A stretch of DNA of 64,000 nt from Halomonas alimentaria (GTDB lineage Bacteria; Pseudomonadota; Gammaproteobacteria; Pseudomonadales; Halomonadaceae). The notes beneath the pieces were generated by a model, which saw only the letters and a program-made list of their open reading frames with translations, was not told the DNA's origin and did not search any database. Positions 1-10,520 of the stretch are shown piece by piece. Within the stretch, counting starts at the first letter, position 1; each line of letters starts with the position of its first letter. The stretch spans positions 1,950,227 through 2,014,226 of the forward strand of contig NZ_WUTT01000001.1 in NCBI RefSeq assembly GCF_009902005.1, given 5' to 3'. A program made the position numbers and the translations under genes.

Positions 1-1655
1 TCCACGCTGTCGGTCTCGGTCTCCTCGGAGGCGGTGCTTTCGTCCGGCCCCTCATCCTCGGGTGAGGCCTGCATCGACTTCTCCAGCTGGTCGATCAGGA
101 TCCAGACATTGGCCATGCGCCGCTCGGCGATGGTCGGGGCACTGGCGTTCTGGTATAGCCAGGCCTCGTAGTCCATCTCGCGCAACATGTCGCGGATGGC
201 GGCGATGGCATCGCCGCTATCCATGCGCCGTCGCACCGCGTCGATGAAGTGGGTGAAGCGCCCCAGCCGCTCCACCGCCCTGACCGGCAGCTGCTCGGCC
301 AGGCCCAGCTCGTGGCAGGCGGCGAACAGCGCGATGCTCCGCTCGTTGGCATAGTTGGCCAGCTTCTCCAGGGTGCCGGGGCCGATCTCCCGGCGCGGCA
401 CGTTGACGATGCGCAGGAAGGCGTTGTCGTCGGCCGGATTGATCAGCAGCCGCAGGTAGGCCATGGCGTCCTTGATCTCGTTGCGCGAGAAGAAGGAGGT
501 ACCCCCGGAGAGCTTGTAGGGAATCTGGTAGTGCTGCAGCTTGAGCTCCAGCAGCCGGGCCTGGAAGTTGCCGCGATAGAGCACCGCGAAGTCGCGCCAC
601 TCGGCGCGCTCCTTGATGCGCCGGGTGAGGATCTCGCTGGCCACGCGATCCGCCTCGGCCTCCTCGTGGCGGTTGACCACCACACGGATCGGCGCCCCCT
701 CGCCCATGTCCGACCACAGGGTCTTCTCGTAGACGTGGGGGTTGTTGCTGATCAGGGTATTGGCGGCTCGCAGGATGGTGCCGGTGGAGCGGTAGTTCTG
801 CTCCAGCTTGATGACGTCCAGGCGCGGAAAGTCCTCGCCCAGGGTCACCAGGTTCTCGGGGCGCGCCCCGCGCCAGGCGTAGATCGACTGGTCATCGTCA
901 CCCACCACGGTGAAGGTCTTGCGCTCCCCCATCAGCAGCTTGACCAGCTGGTACTGGCTGACGTTGGTGTCCTGGTACTCGTCCACCAGCATGTAGTGGA
1001 TGCGCTTGCGCCAGCGCGCCAGGGCCTCGGGGTCGTCGCGCAGCAGTACCACCGGCAGCAGGATGAGGTCGTCGAAGTCCACCGCGTTGTAGGCCTTCAG
1101 GTGGCGGTTGTAGGCCTCGTAGACCCGGGCGGCGAACAGCTCGTCCTCGTCCGCAGCGTGGGACATCGCCTGACCCGGCAGCACCAGGTCGTTCTTCCAC
1201 TCGGAGATGCGGTGCTGCACGGCATTGATCTGGTCGGCATCGACCTGGGCATCCTTGTGCATCAGGTCGCGCAGCAGCGCCTTGGCGTCCTCGGGGTCGA
1301 ACAGCGAGAAGCCGGAACGATAGCCCAGCGCCTTGAGCTCGCGGCGGATGATGTTGAGCCCCAGGGTGTGGAAGGTGGAGACGGTCAGGCCATGCCCCTC
1401 CTTGCCCTTGAGCATGCTGCCCACGCGCTCCTTCATCTCCCGGGCGGCCTTGTTGGTGAAGGTCACCGCGGCGATCCGGCGGGCGCTCATGCCGCACACC
1501 TGCACCAGGTAGGCGATCTTGGTGGTGATCACGCTGGTCTTGCCGGAACCGGCGCCGGCCAGCACCAGGCAGGGGCCGTCGATATAGCGCACCGCCTCCT
1601 GCTGGCGGGGGTTCAAGCCGGCGAGTCGCTGCTGGATGGAGGGGGGCGAGTTCAT
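1..1655 (-). CDS. rep: ATP-dependent DNA helicase Rep (3' end outside window)
   Basis: Superfamily 1A 3'-5' helicase that helps replication forks pass protein-bound or damaged DNA. The first 551 residues are present, about four fifths of the usual length; the C-terminus lies beyond the left edge. The N-terminus shows the Q motif (LNPRQQEAV) and Walker A (GAGSGKT), followed by [15 protein letters not shown], the Walker B/motif III region [13 protein letters not shown] and motif IV QNYRS. The wording ISEWKND and VDFDDLI is closer to Rep than to UvrD, and a separate UvrD is present at 37652-39853. The ATG start overlaps the trmL stop by 4 bases (ATGA), so the two are probably translationally coupled. 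Confidence 0.93.
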   Translation of the reverse strand, partial: MNSPPSIQQRLAGLNPRQQEAVRYIDGPCLVLAGAGSGKTSVITTKIAYLVQVCGMSARRIAAVTFTNKAAREMKERVGSMLKGKEGHGLTVSTFHTLGLNIIRRELKALGYRSGFSLFDPEDAKALLRDLMHKDAQVDADQINAVQHRISEWKNDLVLPGQAMSHAADEDELFAARVYEAYNRHLKAYNAVDFDDLILLPVVLLRDDPEALARWRKRIHYMLVDEYQDTNVSQYQLVKLLMGERKTFTVVGDDDQSIYAWRGARPENLVTLGEDFPRLDVIKLEQNYRSTGTILRAANTLISNNPHVYEKTLWSDMGEGAPIRVVVNRHEEAEADRVASEILTRRIKERAEWRDFAVLYRGNFQARLLELKLQHYQIPYKLSGGTSFFSRNEIKDAMAYLRLLINPADDNAFLRIVNVPRREIGPGTLEKLANYANERSIALFAACHELGLAEQLPVRAVERLGRFTHFIDAVRRRMDSGDAIAAIRDMLREMDYEAWLYQNASAPTIAERRMANVWILIDQLEKSMQASPEDEGPDESTASEETETDSV

Positions 1656-2131
1656 CGGCTGTCGACTCCGGCGGCACCGGCGAAGTCCAGCTGTCGCCAG
1701 GCTTCATAGACCAGCACCGCACAGGCGTTGGAGAGATTGAGGCTGCGACTGTCCTCGCGCATGGGAATGCGCAGTCGCTGCGCCTCGGGCAGGGCCTCGA
1801 GCATCGCCCCGGGCAGGCCACGGGTCTCGGGGCCGAACACCAGAGCATCGCCGGCACGGTAGCTCGGCTCATGGTAGCCCGTCCGCCCGCGGGTCGATAC
1901 CGCGAAGACCCGCCGAGGGCTGGCCGCCTCGAGGTAGGCCGGCCAGTCGCGGTGCACGCGCACTGCCGCCCACTCGTGATAGTCGAGGCCGGCACGGCGC
2001 AGGCGCCTGTCGTCGAGCTCGAAGCCCAGCGGTTCGATCAGGTGCAGGTGGAACCCGGTGTTGGCACACAGCCGGATCAGGTTGCCGGTGTTGGGGGGTA
2101 TCTCGGGCTGGTAGAGGACGACATCGAGCAT
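1652..2131 (-). CDS. trmL: tRNA (cytidine(34)-2'-O)-methyltransferase TrmL
   Basis: SPOUT-class methyltransferase of 159 residues that methylates the 2'-O of the wobble base C34/cmnm5U34 of tRNA-Leu isoacceptors, using S-adenosylmethionine. Family signatures are the N-terminal [20 protein letters not shown], the GPETRGLP loop and the C-terminal LRIPM...[18 protein letters not shown], which builds the trefoil knot that binds the cofactor. Length matches E. coli TrmL (157). It is the first gene of a two-gene unit with rep. Confidence 0.95.
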   Translation of the reverse strand: MLDVVLYQPEIPPNTGNLIRLCANTGFHLHLIEPLGFELDDRRLRRAGLDYHEWAAVRVHRDWPAYLEAASPRRVFAVSTRGRTGYHEPSYRAGDALVFGPETRGLPGAMLEALPEAQRLRIPMREDSRSLNLSNACAVLVYEAWRQLDFAGAAGVDSR

Positions 2132-2208
2132 GGCTTATCCGCGGTGGGGCCCGGTGGAACGCAGGCGGGCCCCGTGACGGGGCCCGCAATCATCGACGCA
2201 GGGGACGC

Positions 2209-2766
2209 TCAGAAACGCAGGCGCACGCCGACCTGGGCGCCGCGATCCAGGGTGCGGCTGTCGCGCTCCTCGTCGAAGTCGGCATCCAGCTGGCGCACGC
2301 CCAGATAGCCATCCACGTTGGGGGTAAAGGCATAGCGTGCACGCAGGCCGACCTCGTAGCCCTCTTCGAGCTCACTGGTGGTCACCGCATCGGGGGTATA
2401 GTAGCCGTAGCCACCCAGCGAGACCGCCGGCAGGTTGGGCAGGTAGACGTAGCCGTAACCGCCGAGCCCCAGGCCGCCGCCATCGCCGACGTCGGTGTCA
2501 TACTGGGTCCAGCGGGCACCGATGCCCACTTCGCGACGCGAGGTGTGCTGGCTGCCCATCAGCTGGGCGTGGTAGACGGTGGCGTCCTCGCGGTAGTCGC
2601 TGTCCACCACCCCGCCGCCGAGCTGGATGCCCTCCACGAGCTCGCCGGCCGCCTCGAACTGCACCGCATCCGACCCCAGGTTGAGGTCCAGGCTGGCGGC
2701 CTGGGCGAGGCCGGCACCGCCCAGCAGTACCAGGCCCGCCAGCAGCGTCTGTATCGATCTCATCAT
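2209..2766 (-). CDS. YfaZ-family outer membrane protein
   Basis: Predicted secreted beta-barrel protein of 185 residues. A signal peptide is visible (MMRSIQTLLAGLVLLGGAGLAQA, cleavage after AQA), followed by alternating polar and aromatic strands rich in Gly and Tyr (GGYGYVYLP, LGGYGYYTP), ending in the terminal phenylalanine (VRLRF) typical of outer membrane barrels. The first of two adjacent ATG codons (2764-2766) was chosen because AGGGAG lies just upstream; a further upstream ATG at 2793 would add nine polar residues before the signal. Function of the YfaZ family is unknown. Monocistronic by spacing. Confidence 0.8.
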   Translation of the reverse strand: MMRSIQTLLAGLVLLGGAGLAQAASLDLNLGSDAVQFEAAGELVEGIQLGGGVVDSDYREDATVYHAQLMGSQHTSRREVGIGARWTQYDTDVGDGGGLGLGGYGYVYLPNLPAVSLGGYGYYTPDAVTTSELEEGYEVGLRARYAFTPNVDGYLGVRQLDADFDEERDSRTLDRGAQVGVRLRF

Positions 2767-2832
2767 GCTCTCCCTATCCTGTGCCGTCGGCAAATCCTGT
2801 ATGGTTCTTGTACAGCTTAGCGCAATCGGCCG

Positions 2833-3507
2833 TCACGCCACAGTGGAAACGCCGTACCGGGCACGATAGTCGCGAATGGCGGCGGCATGGCCACGCAGCG
2901 AATCGCCGGCATGCTCTTCAAGATAGGTCAGGACCATGTCCAGCGTCACGATGCTCACCACCGGCATGGCGTAGCGCGCCTCCACCTCCTGGATGGCGCT
3001 GAGGGCCTCGCCTTCGACCTCGGCGCTGCCGCGCTCCTGGCGATCCAGGGCGATCACCACCCCCGCGGCGCGGGCACCGGCCCCTTCGATCAGCGTCATC
3101 ACCTCGCGGATGGCGGTGCCGGCGGTGATCACGTCGTCGATGATCAGGATATCCCCGGTCAGTTCGGCACCGACGATGGTGCCGCCTTCGCCATGGGCCT
3201 TGGCCTCCTTGCGGTTGAAGGCGTAGGGCAGGTCGCGGCCGTGGTGGTCGGCCAGCGCCACGGCGGTGGTGGTGGCCAGGGGAATGCCCTTGTAGGCAGG
3301 GCCGAAGAGCACGTCGAAGGCCGGCGCCTGGTCGGCGATGGCGCGGGCATAGAAACGCCCCAGGCGGGCCAGGGCGCCGCCGGTGCGAAACAGCCCGGCA
3401 TTGAAGAAGTAGGGGCTGACGCGACCGGACTTGAGAGTGAACTCGCCGAAACGCAGCACGCCCTGTTCGATGGCAAACTCGATGAACTCACGCTGGTAGG
3501 GCTGCAT
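2833..3507 (-). CDS. pyrE: orotate phosphoribosyltransferase
   Basis: Converts orotate and PRPP to orotidine 5'-phosphate, the fifth step of pyrimidine synthesis, in the cytosol. The 224 residues start [12 protein letters not shown] and continue with [20 protein letters not shown] as in E. coli PyrE; the PRPP-binding loop is [13 protein letters not shown]. The ATG at 3507 matches the family N-terminus. A GTG at 3522 has a perfect AGGAGG only 4-5 bases upstream and would add five residues (VADRR), so initiation there is possible. It is divergent from the crc-like gene, as in Pseudomonas. Confidence 0.95.
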   Translation of the reverse strand: MQPYQREFIEFAIEQGVLRFGEFTLKSGRVSPYFFNAGLFRTGGALARLGRFYARAIADQAPAFDVLFGPAYKGIPLATTTAVALADHHGRDLPYAFNRKEAKAHGEGGTIVGAELTGDILIIDDVITAGTAIREVMTLIEGAGARAAGVVIALDRQERGSAEVEGEALSAIQEVEARYAMPVVSIVTLDMVLTYLEEHAGDSLRGHAAAIRDYRARYGVSTVA

Positions 3508-3613
3508 GCGTCGATCCGCCACGGGGCCTCCTATCACGTTTATTGGCCTTGGCCATTTACCCAAACGTCGAAACGTCGGGTATCATACACGCGCGACGGT
3601 AAAGGGACCACGT
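3508..3613. promoter_or_regulatory. divergent pyrE/crc promoter region
   Basis: This 106-bp spacer must carry the promoters of both pyrE (left) and the crc-like gene (right). On the plus strand TTTACC (3556-3561) and TATCAT (3581-3586) form a weak sigma70-like pair with 19-bp spacing that could serve crc. No promoter for pyrE stood out and no attenuator-like structure was seen. Confidence 0.35.
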
Positions 3614-4381
3614 ATGAAAATAGCAACCATCAACGTCAACGGCATCCGCGAGGCCGTCGGGCGAGGCTTTCTCGACTGGCTGGCCAACCAGGACGCCGAT
3701 GTCGTCTGTGTCCAGAATCTCAAGGCCAAGAGCTTCGAGCTGGACGACAGTATCCTCTATCCGGAAGGCTACGAGGGCTACTTCCTCGATGCCGAGCAAG
3801 ACGGCTTCTCCGGGGTGGGGCTCTACTGCCGGAAGATCCCCAAGGCGATCATGTACGGGCTGGGCTTCCCCCAGTGCGACCACGAGGCGCGCTTCCTGCA
3901 GGCCGACTACGACCGCTTCAGCATCGCCAGCTTCCTGATGCCCGACGGCAGCGACCCGGCCGCCAAGCAGTCCTTCATGGCCCAGTACCAGGAGTACCTG
4001 AGCAAGATGGCTCGCAAGCGTCGCGAGTACATCATCTGCGGCACCTGGCACATCGCCCACAAGACCATTGACCTGGAGAACTGGGCCGACAACCAGGAGA
4101 CCCCCGGCTTCACCCCCGAGGAGCGCGCCTGGATGGATCAGGTGTTCGGTCCCACCGGCTTCATCGATACCTTCCGCGAGATCAACCGCGACGCCGGTGA
4201 ATATACCTGGTGGCCCAAGCTCGACCAGGAGGTGCCGCGCTCCCGTCAGGAGGGCTGGCGCATCGACTACCAGGTGGTGGGCCCCAACTTCCGCCGCCAC
4301 GTGGTGGACGCCTGGATCGACTACGACGCCACCTTCTCGGAGTTCGCGCCGCTGATCGTCGAGTACGACCTGCCGCTCTGA
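3614..4381 (+). CDS. crc: Crc-like catabolite repression control protein (degenerate ExoIII fold)
   Basis: Member of the exonuclease III/AP-endonuclease fold, 255 residues, next to pyrE and convergent with rph exactly as crc is in Pseudomonas. Sequence resembles Crc along its whole length (YIICGTWHIAHK, NW.....TPGF.PEERAWMDQVFG, GWRIDYQVV, FAPLIVEYD). The catalytic residues of true ExoIII are changed: QETK is QNLK (Asn35 for the metal-binding Glu), GDxN is GTWH (Thr144, His146) and SDHAPL is SEFAPL (Glu243, Phe244). Nuclease activity is therefore unlikely. Pseudomonas Crc acts with Hfq as an RNA-bound translational repressor; that role here is inferred. Automated annotation may call it xthA. 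Confidence 0.85.
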   Translation: MKIATINVNGIREAVGRGFLDWLANQDADVVCVQNLKAKSFELDDSILYPEGYEGYFLDAEQDGFSGVGLYCRKIPKAIMYGLGFPQCDHEARFLQADYDRFSIASFLMPDGSDPAAKQSFMAQYQEYLSKMARKRREYIICGTWHIAHKTIDLENWADNQETPGFTPEERAWMDQVFGPTGFIDTFREINRDAGEYTWWPKLDQEVPRSRQEGWRIDYQVVGPNFRRHVVDAWIDYDATFSEFAPLIVEYDLPL

Positions 4382-4412
4382 ACCTCCCTCCGTCGCCGTT
4401 CCGGGGCACCGG

Positions 4413-4451
4413 AACGCATCACGCCGGCCATCATGGCCGGCGTGATGCGTT
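4413..4451. terminator. bidirectional terminator-like hairpin between crc and rph
   Basis: Perfect inverted repeat ACGCATCACGCCGGCCA (4414-4430) with a 3-base loop and its complement at 4434-4450, extended by one A:T pair. It sits between two convergent genes, 32 bases after the crc stop and 33 bases past the rph stop, the expected place for a shared terminator. There is no clear T-tract, so the terminator role is inferred from position and stability. Confidence 0.7.
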
Positions 4452-4483
4452 GAGGGACCTTGCCCGGCGGCATCGCTTCCTGC

Positions 4484-5221
4484 CTAGCGCGGAATGCCCA
4501 GCGACTCACGCTGATGGTCGAACAGCTGCACGCCGGCGTTCTCGGCCAGCTCGAGCATGGCGTTGAGCTCGGCGCGGCTGAAGGTGCCCTTCTCGGCGGT
4601 GCCCTGCACCTCGATCAGGCTGCCATCCTCGGCCATCACCACGTTCATGTCGGTATCGGCGCCGCTATCTTCGGGGTAGTCCAGGTCCACCACCGGCACT
4701 CCCCTGAAGATGCCCACCGACACCGAGCTGACCAGCTGCTTGAAGGGGTCACCCTTGATCAGCTTGTTGCGCTGCAGGTAGCGGATGGCATCCACCAGCG
4801 CCACGCAGCCACCGGTAATGGAAGCGGTACGGGTGCCACCGTCGGCCTGGATCACGTCGCAATCCACGGTGATGGTGAATTCGCCCAGCTTCTTGAGGTT
4901 GACCGTCGCGCGCAGCGAGCGGCCGATCAGGCGCTGGATCTCCAGGGTACGGCCACCCTGTTTGCCGCGGGTCGCCTCGCGGCCGCCACGAGTGTGGGTG
5001 GCGCGGGGCAGCATGCCGTACTCGGCGGTGACCCAGCCCTGGCCCTTGCCGCGCAGCCAGCGCGGCACGCCGGGCTCGACACTGGCGTTGCACAGCACCT
5101 TGGTATCGCCGAACTCGACCAGCACCGAGCCTTCGGCATGGCGGGTGTAGTCGCGGGTCAGTCGGATCTCGCGGGGCTGTTCGGGGGCACGCCCGCTGGG
5201 GCGACGGAATTCGGTAGACAT
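4484..5221 (-). CDS. rph: ribonuclease PH
   Basis: Phosphorolytic 3'-5' exoribonuclease that trims tRNA 3' ends, 245 residues, close to the usual 238. The N-terminus ([37 protein letters not shown]) and the phosphate-binding [14 protein letters not shown] are characteristic. It assembles as a hexameric ring in the cytosol. The gene is divergent from yicC and convergent with crc. The start ATG gives the normal N-terminus. Confidence 0.96.
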   Translation of the reverse strand: MSTEFRRPSGRAPEQPREIRLTRDYTRHAEGSVLVEFGDTKVLCNASVEPGVPRWLRGKGQGWVTAEYGMLPRATHTRGGREATRGKQGGRTLEIQRLIGRSLRATVNLKKLGEFTITVDCDVIQADGGTRTASITGGCVALVDAIRYLQRNKLIKGDPFKQLVSSVSVGIFRGVPVVDLDYPEDSGADTDMNVVMAEDGSLIEVQGTAEKGTFSRAELNAMLELAENAGVQLFDHQRESLGIPR

Positions 5222-5376
5222 GGCACCTCGTGATCAGAGTCGGTTGGGGATCGGCTGGCCGTCATTCTACACGCTTGGCCCGGCGGTGACGGCGAATCGG
5301 TTACACTGCGGCCTGGCCACCACTCATGACTCACCACACTGTTCCACTCACCCAAGCTTTCCCCGGGAGCCTCGCC

Positions 5377-6240
5377 ATGGTGCACAGCATGACCGCCTTC
5401 GCCCGCCAGGAGCGCGCCGCGCCCTGGGGCACCCTGCAGCTCGAGCTGCGCTCGGTGAACCAGCGCTATCTGGAGCCTCACTTCCGCCTGCCGGAGAGTC
5501 TGCGCGACCTGGAGCCGGCCTTTCGTGACGCCCTGCGCGCCCGCCTGGCGCGAGGCAAGGTGGAGGTCAGCCTGCGCTTCGACGCCGCCGGCGATAGCGC
5601 CGGACTCGCCGTGAACCCGGCACGGCTCGCCGAACTCTCCCGGGCCCTCGGCGAGGTACGTCAGGCCGTGGAAGACACCACCCCGCCCGACGCCCTGGCC
5701 CTGCTCGACTACCCCGGCGTGCTCGAGAACCGTGGCCCCGACCCCGAGACGATCAAGGCCGAGGCCCTGGCGCTGTTCGAGCGCGCCCTGGACGACCTGG
5801 TCGCCGGCCGCGCCCGGGAGGGCGACAAGCTCGCCGCCCTGATTCGCGAGCGACTCGCCGGCATCGAGGCCCAGGTGACCGAGGTGCGCCGCCTGATGCC
5901 ACAGATCCTCGAGCGCCAACGTGCCCAGCTCCTCGAGCGCCTGGAGACGGTGATGGCCGAGCTCGACCCCCAGCGCCTGGAGGCGGAGCTCACCCTGCTG
6001 GCCCAGAAGGCCGACGTCGACGAGGAGCTCGACCGTCTGGCCACCCATGTCGCCGAGGTGAAGCGCCAGCTCGACCAGAAGGGTCCGGTGGGCCGGCGCC
6101 TGGACTTCCTGATGCAGGAGCTCAACCGCGAGGCCAACACCCTGTCGTCGAAATCGGTGGTCGCCAGCACCACCCGCTGCGCCGTGGAGCTCAAGGTGCT
6201 GATCGAACAGATGCGCGAGCAGGTGCAGAACATCGAGTGA
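5377..6240 (+). CDS. yicC: YicC-family endoribonuclease
   Basis: YicC-type protein of 287 residues, the same length as in E. coli. N-terminal MTAFAR and LRSVNQRYLEPHFRLPE, and C-terminal RLDFLMQELNREANTLSSKS..A..T...VELKVLIEQMREQVQNIE, are the hallmark blocks; the middle is a long helical region. The E. coli protein was recently shown to be an endoribonuclease that promotes decay of some small RNAs. The ATG at 5377 follows GGGAG with 7-base spacing; an in-frame ATG at 5326 would add 17 non-conserved residues. Directly followed by gmk, a conserved pair. Confidence 0.92.
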   Translation: MVHSMTAFARQERAAPWGTLQLELRSVNQRYLEPHFRLPESLRDLEPAFRDALRARLARGKVEVSLRFDAAGDSAGLAVNPARLAELSRALGEVRQAVEDTTPPDALALLDYPGVLENRGPDPETIKAEALALFERALDDLVAGRAREGDKLAALIRERLAGIEAQVTEVRRLMPQILERQRAQLLERLETVMAELDPQRLEAELTLLAQKADVDEELDRLATHVAEVKRQLDQKGPVGRRLDFLMQELNREANTLSSKSVVASTTRCAVELKVLIEQMREQVQNIE

Positions 6241-6245
6241 TATGA

Positions 6246-6905
<660 letters not shown>

Positions 6906-7039
6906 GCCCTCCCCCCGTGGCGCTTGTCAGCGCTGCCGGGCGTCGAGTAACCTATCAGGTCTATCCATAGCGGACTCCCGTCCACGCGCCCACCGCGTGA
7001 CCGACGCCGGGGTCCCGTCAGCTCTTCAGGAAGGCACCC

Positions 7040-7297
7040 ATGGCGCGAGTCACAGTCGAAGATTGTCTGGAAAACGTCGAAAACCGCTTCAAGCTGGTGA
7101 TGATCTCCACCCACCGCGCCCGCCAGCTGGCCCGCGGCTCCCGCGATGCCCAGCTGCCGTGGGAGAACGACAAGCCCACCGTCATGGCCCTGCGCGAGAT
7201 CGCTGCCGGCCTGGTCGACGCCAGCGTGCTCGACGAGCCCGTCGAGGCCCTGGTGCGTCCGCCCCAGCCCCAGTACGGCAGCTTCACCGAGGAGTGA
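7040..7297 (+). CDS. rpoZ: RNA polymerase omega subunit
   Basis: Small subunit of 85 residues that helps assemble beta' and forms part of a ppGpp binding site on RNA polymerase. [20 protein letters not shown] and the [13 protein letters not shown] block are family-typical. The ATG follows AGGAAGG. It lies 66 bases before spoT, its usual partner, and both are likely co-transcribed. Confidence 0.97.
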   Translation: MARVTVEDCLENVENRFKLVMISTHRARQLARGSRDAQLPWENDKPTVMALREIAAGLVDASVLDEPVEALVRPPQPQYGSFTEE

Positions 7298-7363
7298 TCC
7301 ATGACGGCGCCCAGGCGCCGTCCTCCCCTTCCGGACACTCACGCAGGAGTCAGGGCGCGCCGC

Positions 7364-9502
7364 ATGTTCACCATCGATGACCTGGCCGACCGTCTCGGCG
7401 GCTACCTACCCCAGGGCGAGATCCAGCAGGTCAAGCGTGCCTTCTACTACGCCGAGCAGGCCCACGACGGCCAGCGACGACGCTCCGGCGAGGCCTATGT
7501 GACACATCCTCTGGCCGTCGCCAACATCCTGGCTAACATGCATATGGACCATCAGAGCCTGATGGCGGCCATGCTGCATGACGTCATCGAGGATACCGGC
7601 GTCGGCAAGGAAGCCCTGGCCCGTCAGTTCGGCGCCCCGGTAGCAGAGCTGGTGGATGGCGTCTCCAAGCTGACCCAGATCGCCTTCGAGGACAAGGCGG
7701 TGGCCCAGGCGGAGAACTTCCAGAAGATGGTGATGGCGATGTCCCGGGACATCCGGGTAATCATCGTCAAGCTCGCCGATCGCCTGCACAACATGCGCAC
7801 CCTGGGCGCCCTGCGTCCCGAGAAGAAGCGCCGCATCGCCCGCGAGACCCTGGAGATCTACGCCCGCATTGCCAGCCGGCTGGGCATCAACACCATCCGC
7901 GTGGAGCTGGAGGACCTCTCCTTCCACGCCCTCCACCCGATGCGGGCCGAACGCATCAAGCGCGCCGTCTCCAGCGCCCGGGGCCACCGTCGCTCGACGA
8001 TCCGCCAGATCCAGAACAACCTGCAGCGCAGCCTGGACGACGAGGGGCTGCCCAGCACCGTGGTGGGGCGCCAGAAGCACCTGCTGTCGATCTACCGGAA
8101 GATGCGCGACCAGCGCAAGTCGTTCAACGAGATCATGGACGTCTTCGGCTTTCGCATCCTCACCGAGGATGTCGACAGCTGCTATCGCATCCTCGGCATG
8201 GTGCACAACCTCTACAAGCCGGTGCCCGGACGCTTCAAGGACTATATCGCCATCCCCAAGGCCAACGGCTACCAGAGCCTGCACACCACCCTGTTCGGTC
8301 CCGGCGGCATGCCCATCGAGGTGCAGATCCGTACCCGTGAAATGGAGGCCATGGCCAACAACGGCATCGCCGCCCACTGGCTCTACAAGGCGGGCCAGAC
8401 CGACCACCCCATCGCCGAGGGTAGCCGCGCCCGGGCGCGCTCCTGGATCAAGGGGCTGCTGGAGATGCAGCGCCACGCCGGGGACTCGCTGGAGTTCATC
8501 GAGCACGTCAAGAACGACCTGTTCCCCGACGATATCTATGTGTTCACCCCCAAGGGCGACATCATGGAACTGCCCCAGGGCGCCACGGTGATCGACTTCG
8601 CCTACAGCGTACACACCGATATCGGCAACAGCACCATCGCCTGCCGCATCGACCGCCACCTGGCTCCCCTCTCGACCCGCCTGGAGAGCGGCCAGACCCT
8701 GGAGATCATCACCGCCCCCGGGGGGCGCCCCAACCTCTCCTGGCTCAACTTCGTGGCCACCGCCAAGGCGCGATCGGCGATCCGCCATGCCTTGAAACAC
8801 CAGCAGCACACCGAGGCGGTCCAGCTCGGCCGACGACTGCTCAACAAGGCCCTCGGGGGGTTCGAGACCAGCCTGGAGGAGCTGCCCGACGGGCTGCTTC
8901 CCGGCCTGCTCGACGAGTTGGGCCTGAAGAACGAGGATGCCCTGCTCGAGTCCATCGGCCTCGGCTCGCGAGTCGCCCACGTGATCGCCCGGCGTCTGAT
9001 GGACCTGCAACACGGCGAGGCGACGGTTCGCTCCAACCTCCCGGGCAGCCGCCAGCATGGCCCAATCGTGATCAGCGGCGCCGAAGGCATGGTCATCAAG
9101 TTCGCCCGCTGCTGTCACCCCCTGCCAGGCGACCCGGTGGTGGGCCACCTCTCGGTGGGCAAGGGCATCGTGGTGCACCGAGCCGAGTGCCGTAACCTAG
9201 GCGAACTGAAGGACGACCCCGAGAAGCTCTTCCCCCTGGAGTGGGCAGAGAACATCGACGAGGACTTCCCGGTGGCGCTGCGCCTCGAGGTGGAGAGCCG
9301 CCGTGGCCTGGTGGCCGAACTCGCCGGGGTGGTCACCGATGCCGATGCCAATATCGAGCGTATCGGCATCGAGGAGCGCGACGCCCACCTGGCCACGGTC
9401 AACCTGACCCTGGCGGTACGCGACCGCGTCCACCTGGCGCGCATCATCAAGCGGCTGCGCAACCTCTCCCACGTCGAGCGTATCAGCCGCCTGGGCAACT
9501 GA
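7364..9502 (+). CDS. spoT: bifunctional (p)ppGpp synthetase/hydrolase SpoT
   Basis: Makes and degrades the alarmone (p)ppGpp, 712 residues. The HD hydrolase domain is intact (LHDVIEDT, His72, Asp73, Glu76, Asp77). The synthetase domain carries GRFKDYIA, the RxKD form of bifunctional enzymes, and [13 protein letters not shown] [10 protein letters not shown]. Then come the TGS domain ([12 protein letters not shown]) and a C-terminal ACT domain ([16 protein letters not shown].....IERIG). The ATG at 7364 gives the family N-terminus; it has only a distant AGGAG (15 bases), so initiation may lean on coupling with rpoZ. Confidence 0.95.
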   Translation: MFTIDDLADRLGGYLPQGEIQQVKRAFYYAEQAHDGQRRRSGEAYVTHPLAVANILANMHMDHQSLMAAMLHDVIEDTGVGKEALARQFGAPVAELVDGVSKLTQIAFEDKAVAQAENFQKMVMAMSRDIRVIIVKLADRLHNMRTLGALRPEKKRRIARETLEIYARIASRLGINTIRVELEDLSFHALHPMRAERIKRAVSSARGHRRSTIRQIQNNLQRSLDDEGLPSTVVGRQKHLLSIYRKMRDQRKSFNEIMDVFGFRILTEDVDSCYRILGMVHNLYKPVPGRFKDYIAIPKANGYQSLHTTLFGPGGMPIEVQIRTREMEAMANNGIAAHWLYKAGQTDHPIAEGSRARARSWIKGLLEMQRHAGDSLEFIEHVKNDLFPDDIYVFTPKGDIMELPQGATVIDFAYSVHTDIGNSTIACRIDRHLAPLSTRLESGQTLEIITAPGGRPNLSWLNFVATAKARSAIRHALKHQQHTEAVQLGRRLLNKALGGFETSLEELPDGLLPGLLDELGLKNEDALLESIGLGSRVAHVIARRLMDLQHGEATVRSNLPGSRQHGPIVISGAEGMVIKFARCCHPLPGDPVVGHLSVGKGIVVHRAECRNLGELKDDPEKLFPLEWAENIDEDFPVALRLEVESRRGLVAELAGVVTDADANIERIGIEERDAHLATVNLTLAVRDRVHLARIIKRLRNLSHVERISRLGN

Positions 9503-9518
9503 CACTTCCCCCACCGGT

Positions 9519-9544
9519 CCGGTCGCCCCCGCCGGGGGCACCGG
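9519..9544 (+). terminator. terminator-like hairpin after spoT
   Basis: CCGGT, a bulged C, then GCCCCC (9525-9530), loop GCC, GGGGGC (9534-9539) and ACCGG (9540-9544), followed by a short pyrimidine-rich stretch. It begins 16 bases after the spoT stop and would separate the rpoZ-spoT transcript from ridA. Confidence 0.65.
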
Positions 9545-9584
9545 GCCGTTTCCTTGCTGTACAGAACCACAACGGAGCGACACC

Positions 9585-9974
9585 ATGAGCAACAAGGCCG
9601 TGATCAACACCGAGAAGGCACCTGCCGCCATCGGCCCCTACTCCCAGGCCATCAAGGCCGGCAACACCGTCTACCTCTCCGGCCAGATCCCCCTGGACCC
9701 GGCCACCATGGAACTGGTCTCCGACGACTTCGAGGCCCAGGCCCGCCAGGTCTTCACCAACCTGCGTAGCGTCTGCGAGGAGGCCGCCGGCTCCCTGCAG
9801 GACATCGTCAAGCTGAACCTCTACCTGGTCGACCTGGGCCAGTTCGCCGTGGTCAACGCCATGATGGAGGAGTTCTTCGAGAAGCCCTATCCGGCACGCG
9901 CCGCCATCGGCGTCAAGGCGCTGCCCAAGGGCGCACAGTTCGAGGCCGAGGGTGTCATGGTCATCGGCGACTGA
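9585..9974 (+). CDS. ridA: RidA-family 2-iminobutanoate/2-iminopropanoate deaminase
   Basis: Hydrolyses reactive enamine/imine products released by PLP enzymes such as threonine dehydratase, protecting branched-chain amino acid and other pathways. The 129 residues carry the RidA signatures [23 protein letters not shown] and the substrate-binding arginine in [16 protein letters not shown]. Trimeric cytosolic protein. Gene location directly after spoT is the same as in Pseudomonas. Confidence 0.95.
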   Translation: MSNKAVINTEKAPAAIGPYSQAIKAGNTVYLSGQIPLDPATMELVSDDFEAQARQVFTNLRSVCEEAAGSLQDIVKLNLYLVDLGQFAVVNAMMEEFFEKPYPARAAIGVKALPKGAQFEAEGVMVIGD

Positions 9975-9981
9975 CCGAGCC

Positions 9982-10491
9982 GTGCGACTATTTCTGGCTC
10001 TGGAGCCCCCGCCCGCGCTGCGCGCGCGGTTGGGGGCGCTGGCCGACCTCGCCCAGGCGCAGTGCGGCGGGCGGCGGGTGCCGGACGAGAGCCTGCACCT
10101 GACCCTGGCCTTCCTCGGCGAGGTGGAGACCGCACGGGCCGAGACACTGATCGAGTGGCTGCAGGGCGAGGCGCCCCAAGGCGGCGAGTGGCGTCTGGAT
10201 CGCTGGGGAACCTTCCGCAGGCCGGGCATCGTCTGGGTTGGCGGAAGCACGCCCGACCCGGCACTCGCCGCTCTGCAGGCGCGACTGTGGGACGGGCTGG
10301 AGGCCCTCGGCCATGGCGGGCCGCCGACGCGTTTCGTGCCCCACATCACCCTGCTGCGCCGGGCGCGGCGCCTCTCCATCGAGGCGCTGCCGCCGGTCGA
10401 CCTCACCTGGCGCTGGCGTCGCCTGACGCTGCTGCGCTCCTTTACCCTGGATGACGGGCCACGTTACGAGGTTCTGGCCCGCTCGGCCTGA
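9982..10491 (+). CDS. thpR: RNA 2',3'-cyclic phosphodiesterase (LigT/ThpR family)
   Basis: 2H phosphoesterase of 169 residues; two HxTx motifs (HLTL in ESLHLTLAFLGE and HITL in PHITLLRRA) form the active site that opens 2',3'-cyclic phosphates. The GTG at 9982 lies seven bases after the ridA stop and gives the family start RLFLAL. Another GTG at 9952 would overlap ridA by 23 bases and add ten residues. Neither has a strong ribosome site, so the start is uncertain. The gene ends in a 9-base tandem repeat containing three successive in-frame TGA codons. Confidence 0.85.
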   Translation: MRLFLALEPPPALRARLGALADLAQAQCGGRRVPDESLHLTLAFLGEVETARAETLIEWLQGEAPQGGEWRLDRWGTFRRPGIVWVGGSTPDPALAALQARLWDGLEALGHGGPPTRFVPHITLLRRARRLSIEALPPVDLTWRWRRLTLLRSFTLDDGPRYEVLARSA

Positions 10492-10515
10492 ACGGCCTGA
10501 ACGGCCTGAACGGCC
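10484..10515 (+). repeat. 9-bp tandem repeat at thpR stop codon
   Basis: CGGCCTGAA occurs three times in a row (10484-10492, 10493-10501, 10502-10510), followed by CGGCC. Since the unit is 9 bases, TGA recurs in frame in each copy, so thpR ends with three consecutive spaced stop codons. Probably produced by replication slippage. Confidence 0.9.
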
Positions 10516-10520
10516 AGGAG

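Noticed and set aside
249..1709. Long open frame on the plus strand opposite rep
   Set aside because: Antisense shadow of a GC-rich helicase gene; low complexity, no family features, and the minus frame is clearly Rep.
3508..3522. GTG at 3522 as the main pyrE start
   Set aside because: AGGAGG is only 4-5 bases away and the ATG at 3507 matches the family N-terminus; kept as an alternative only.
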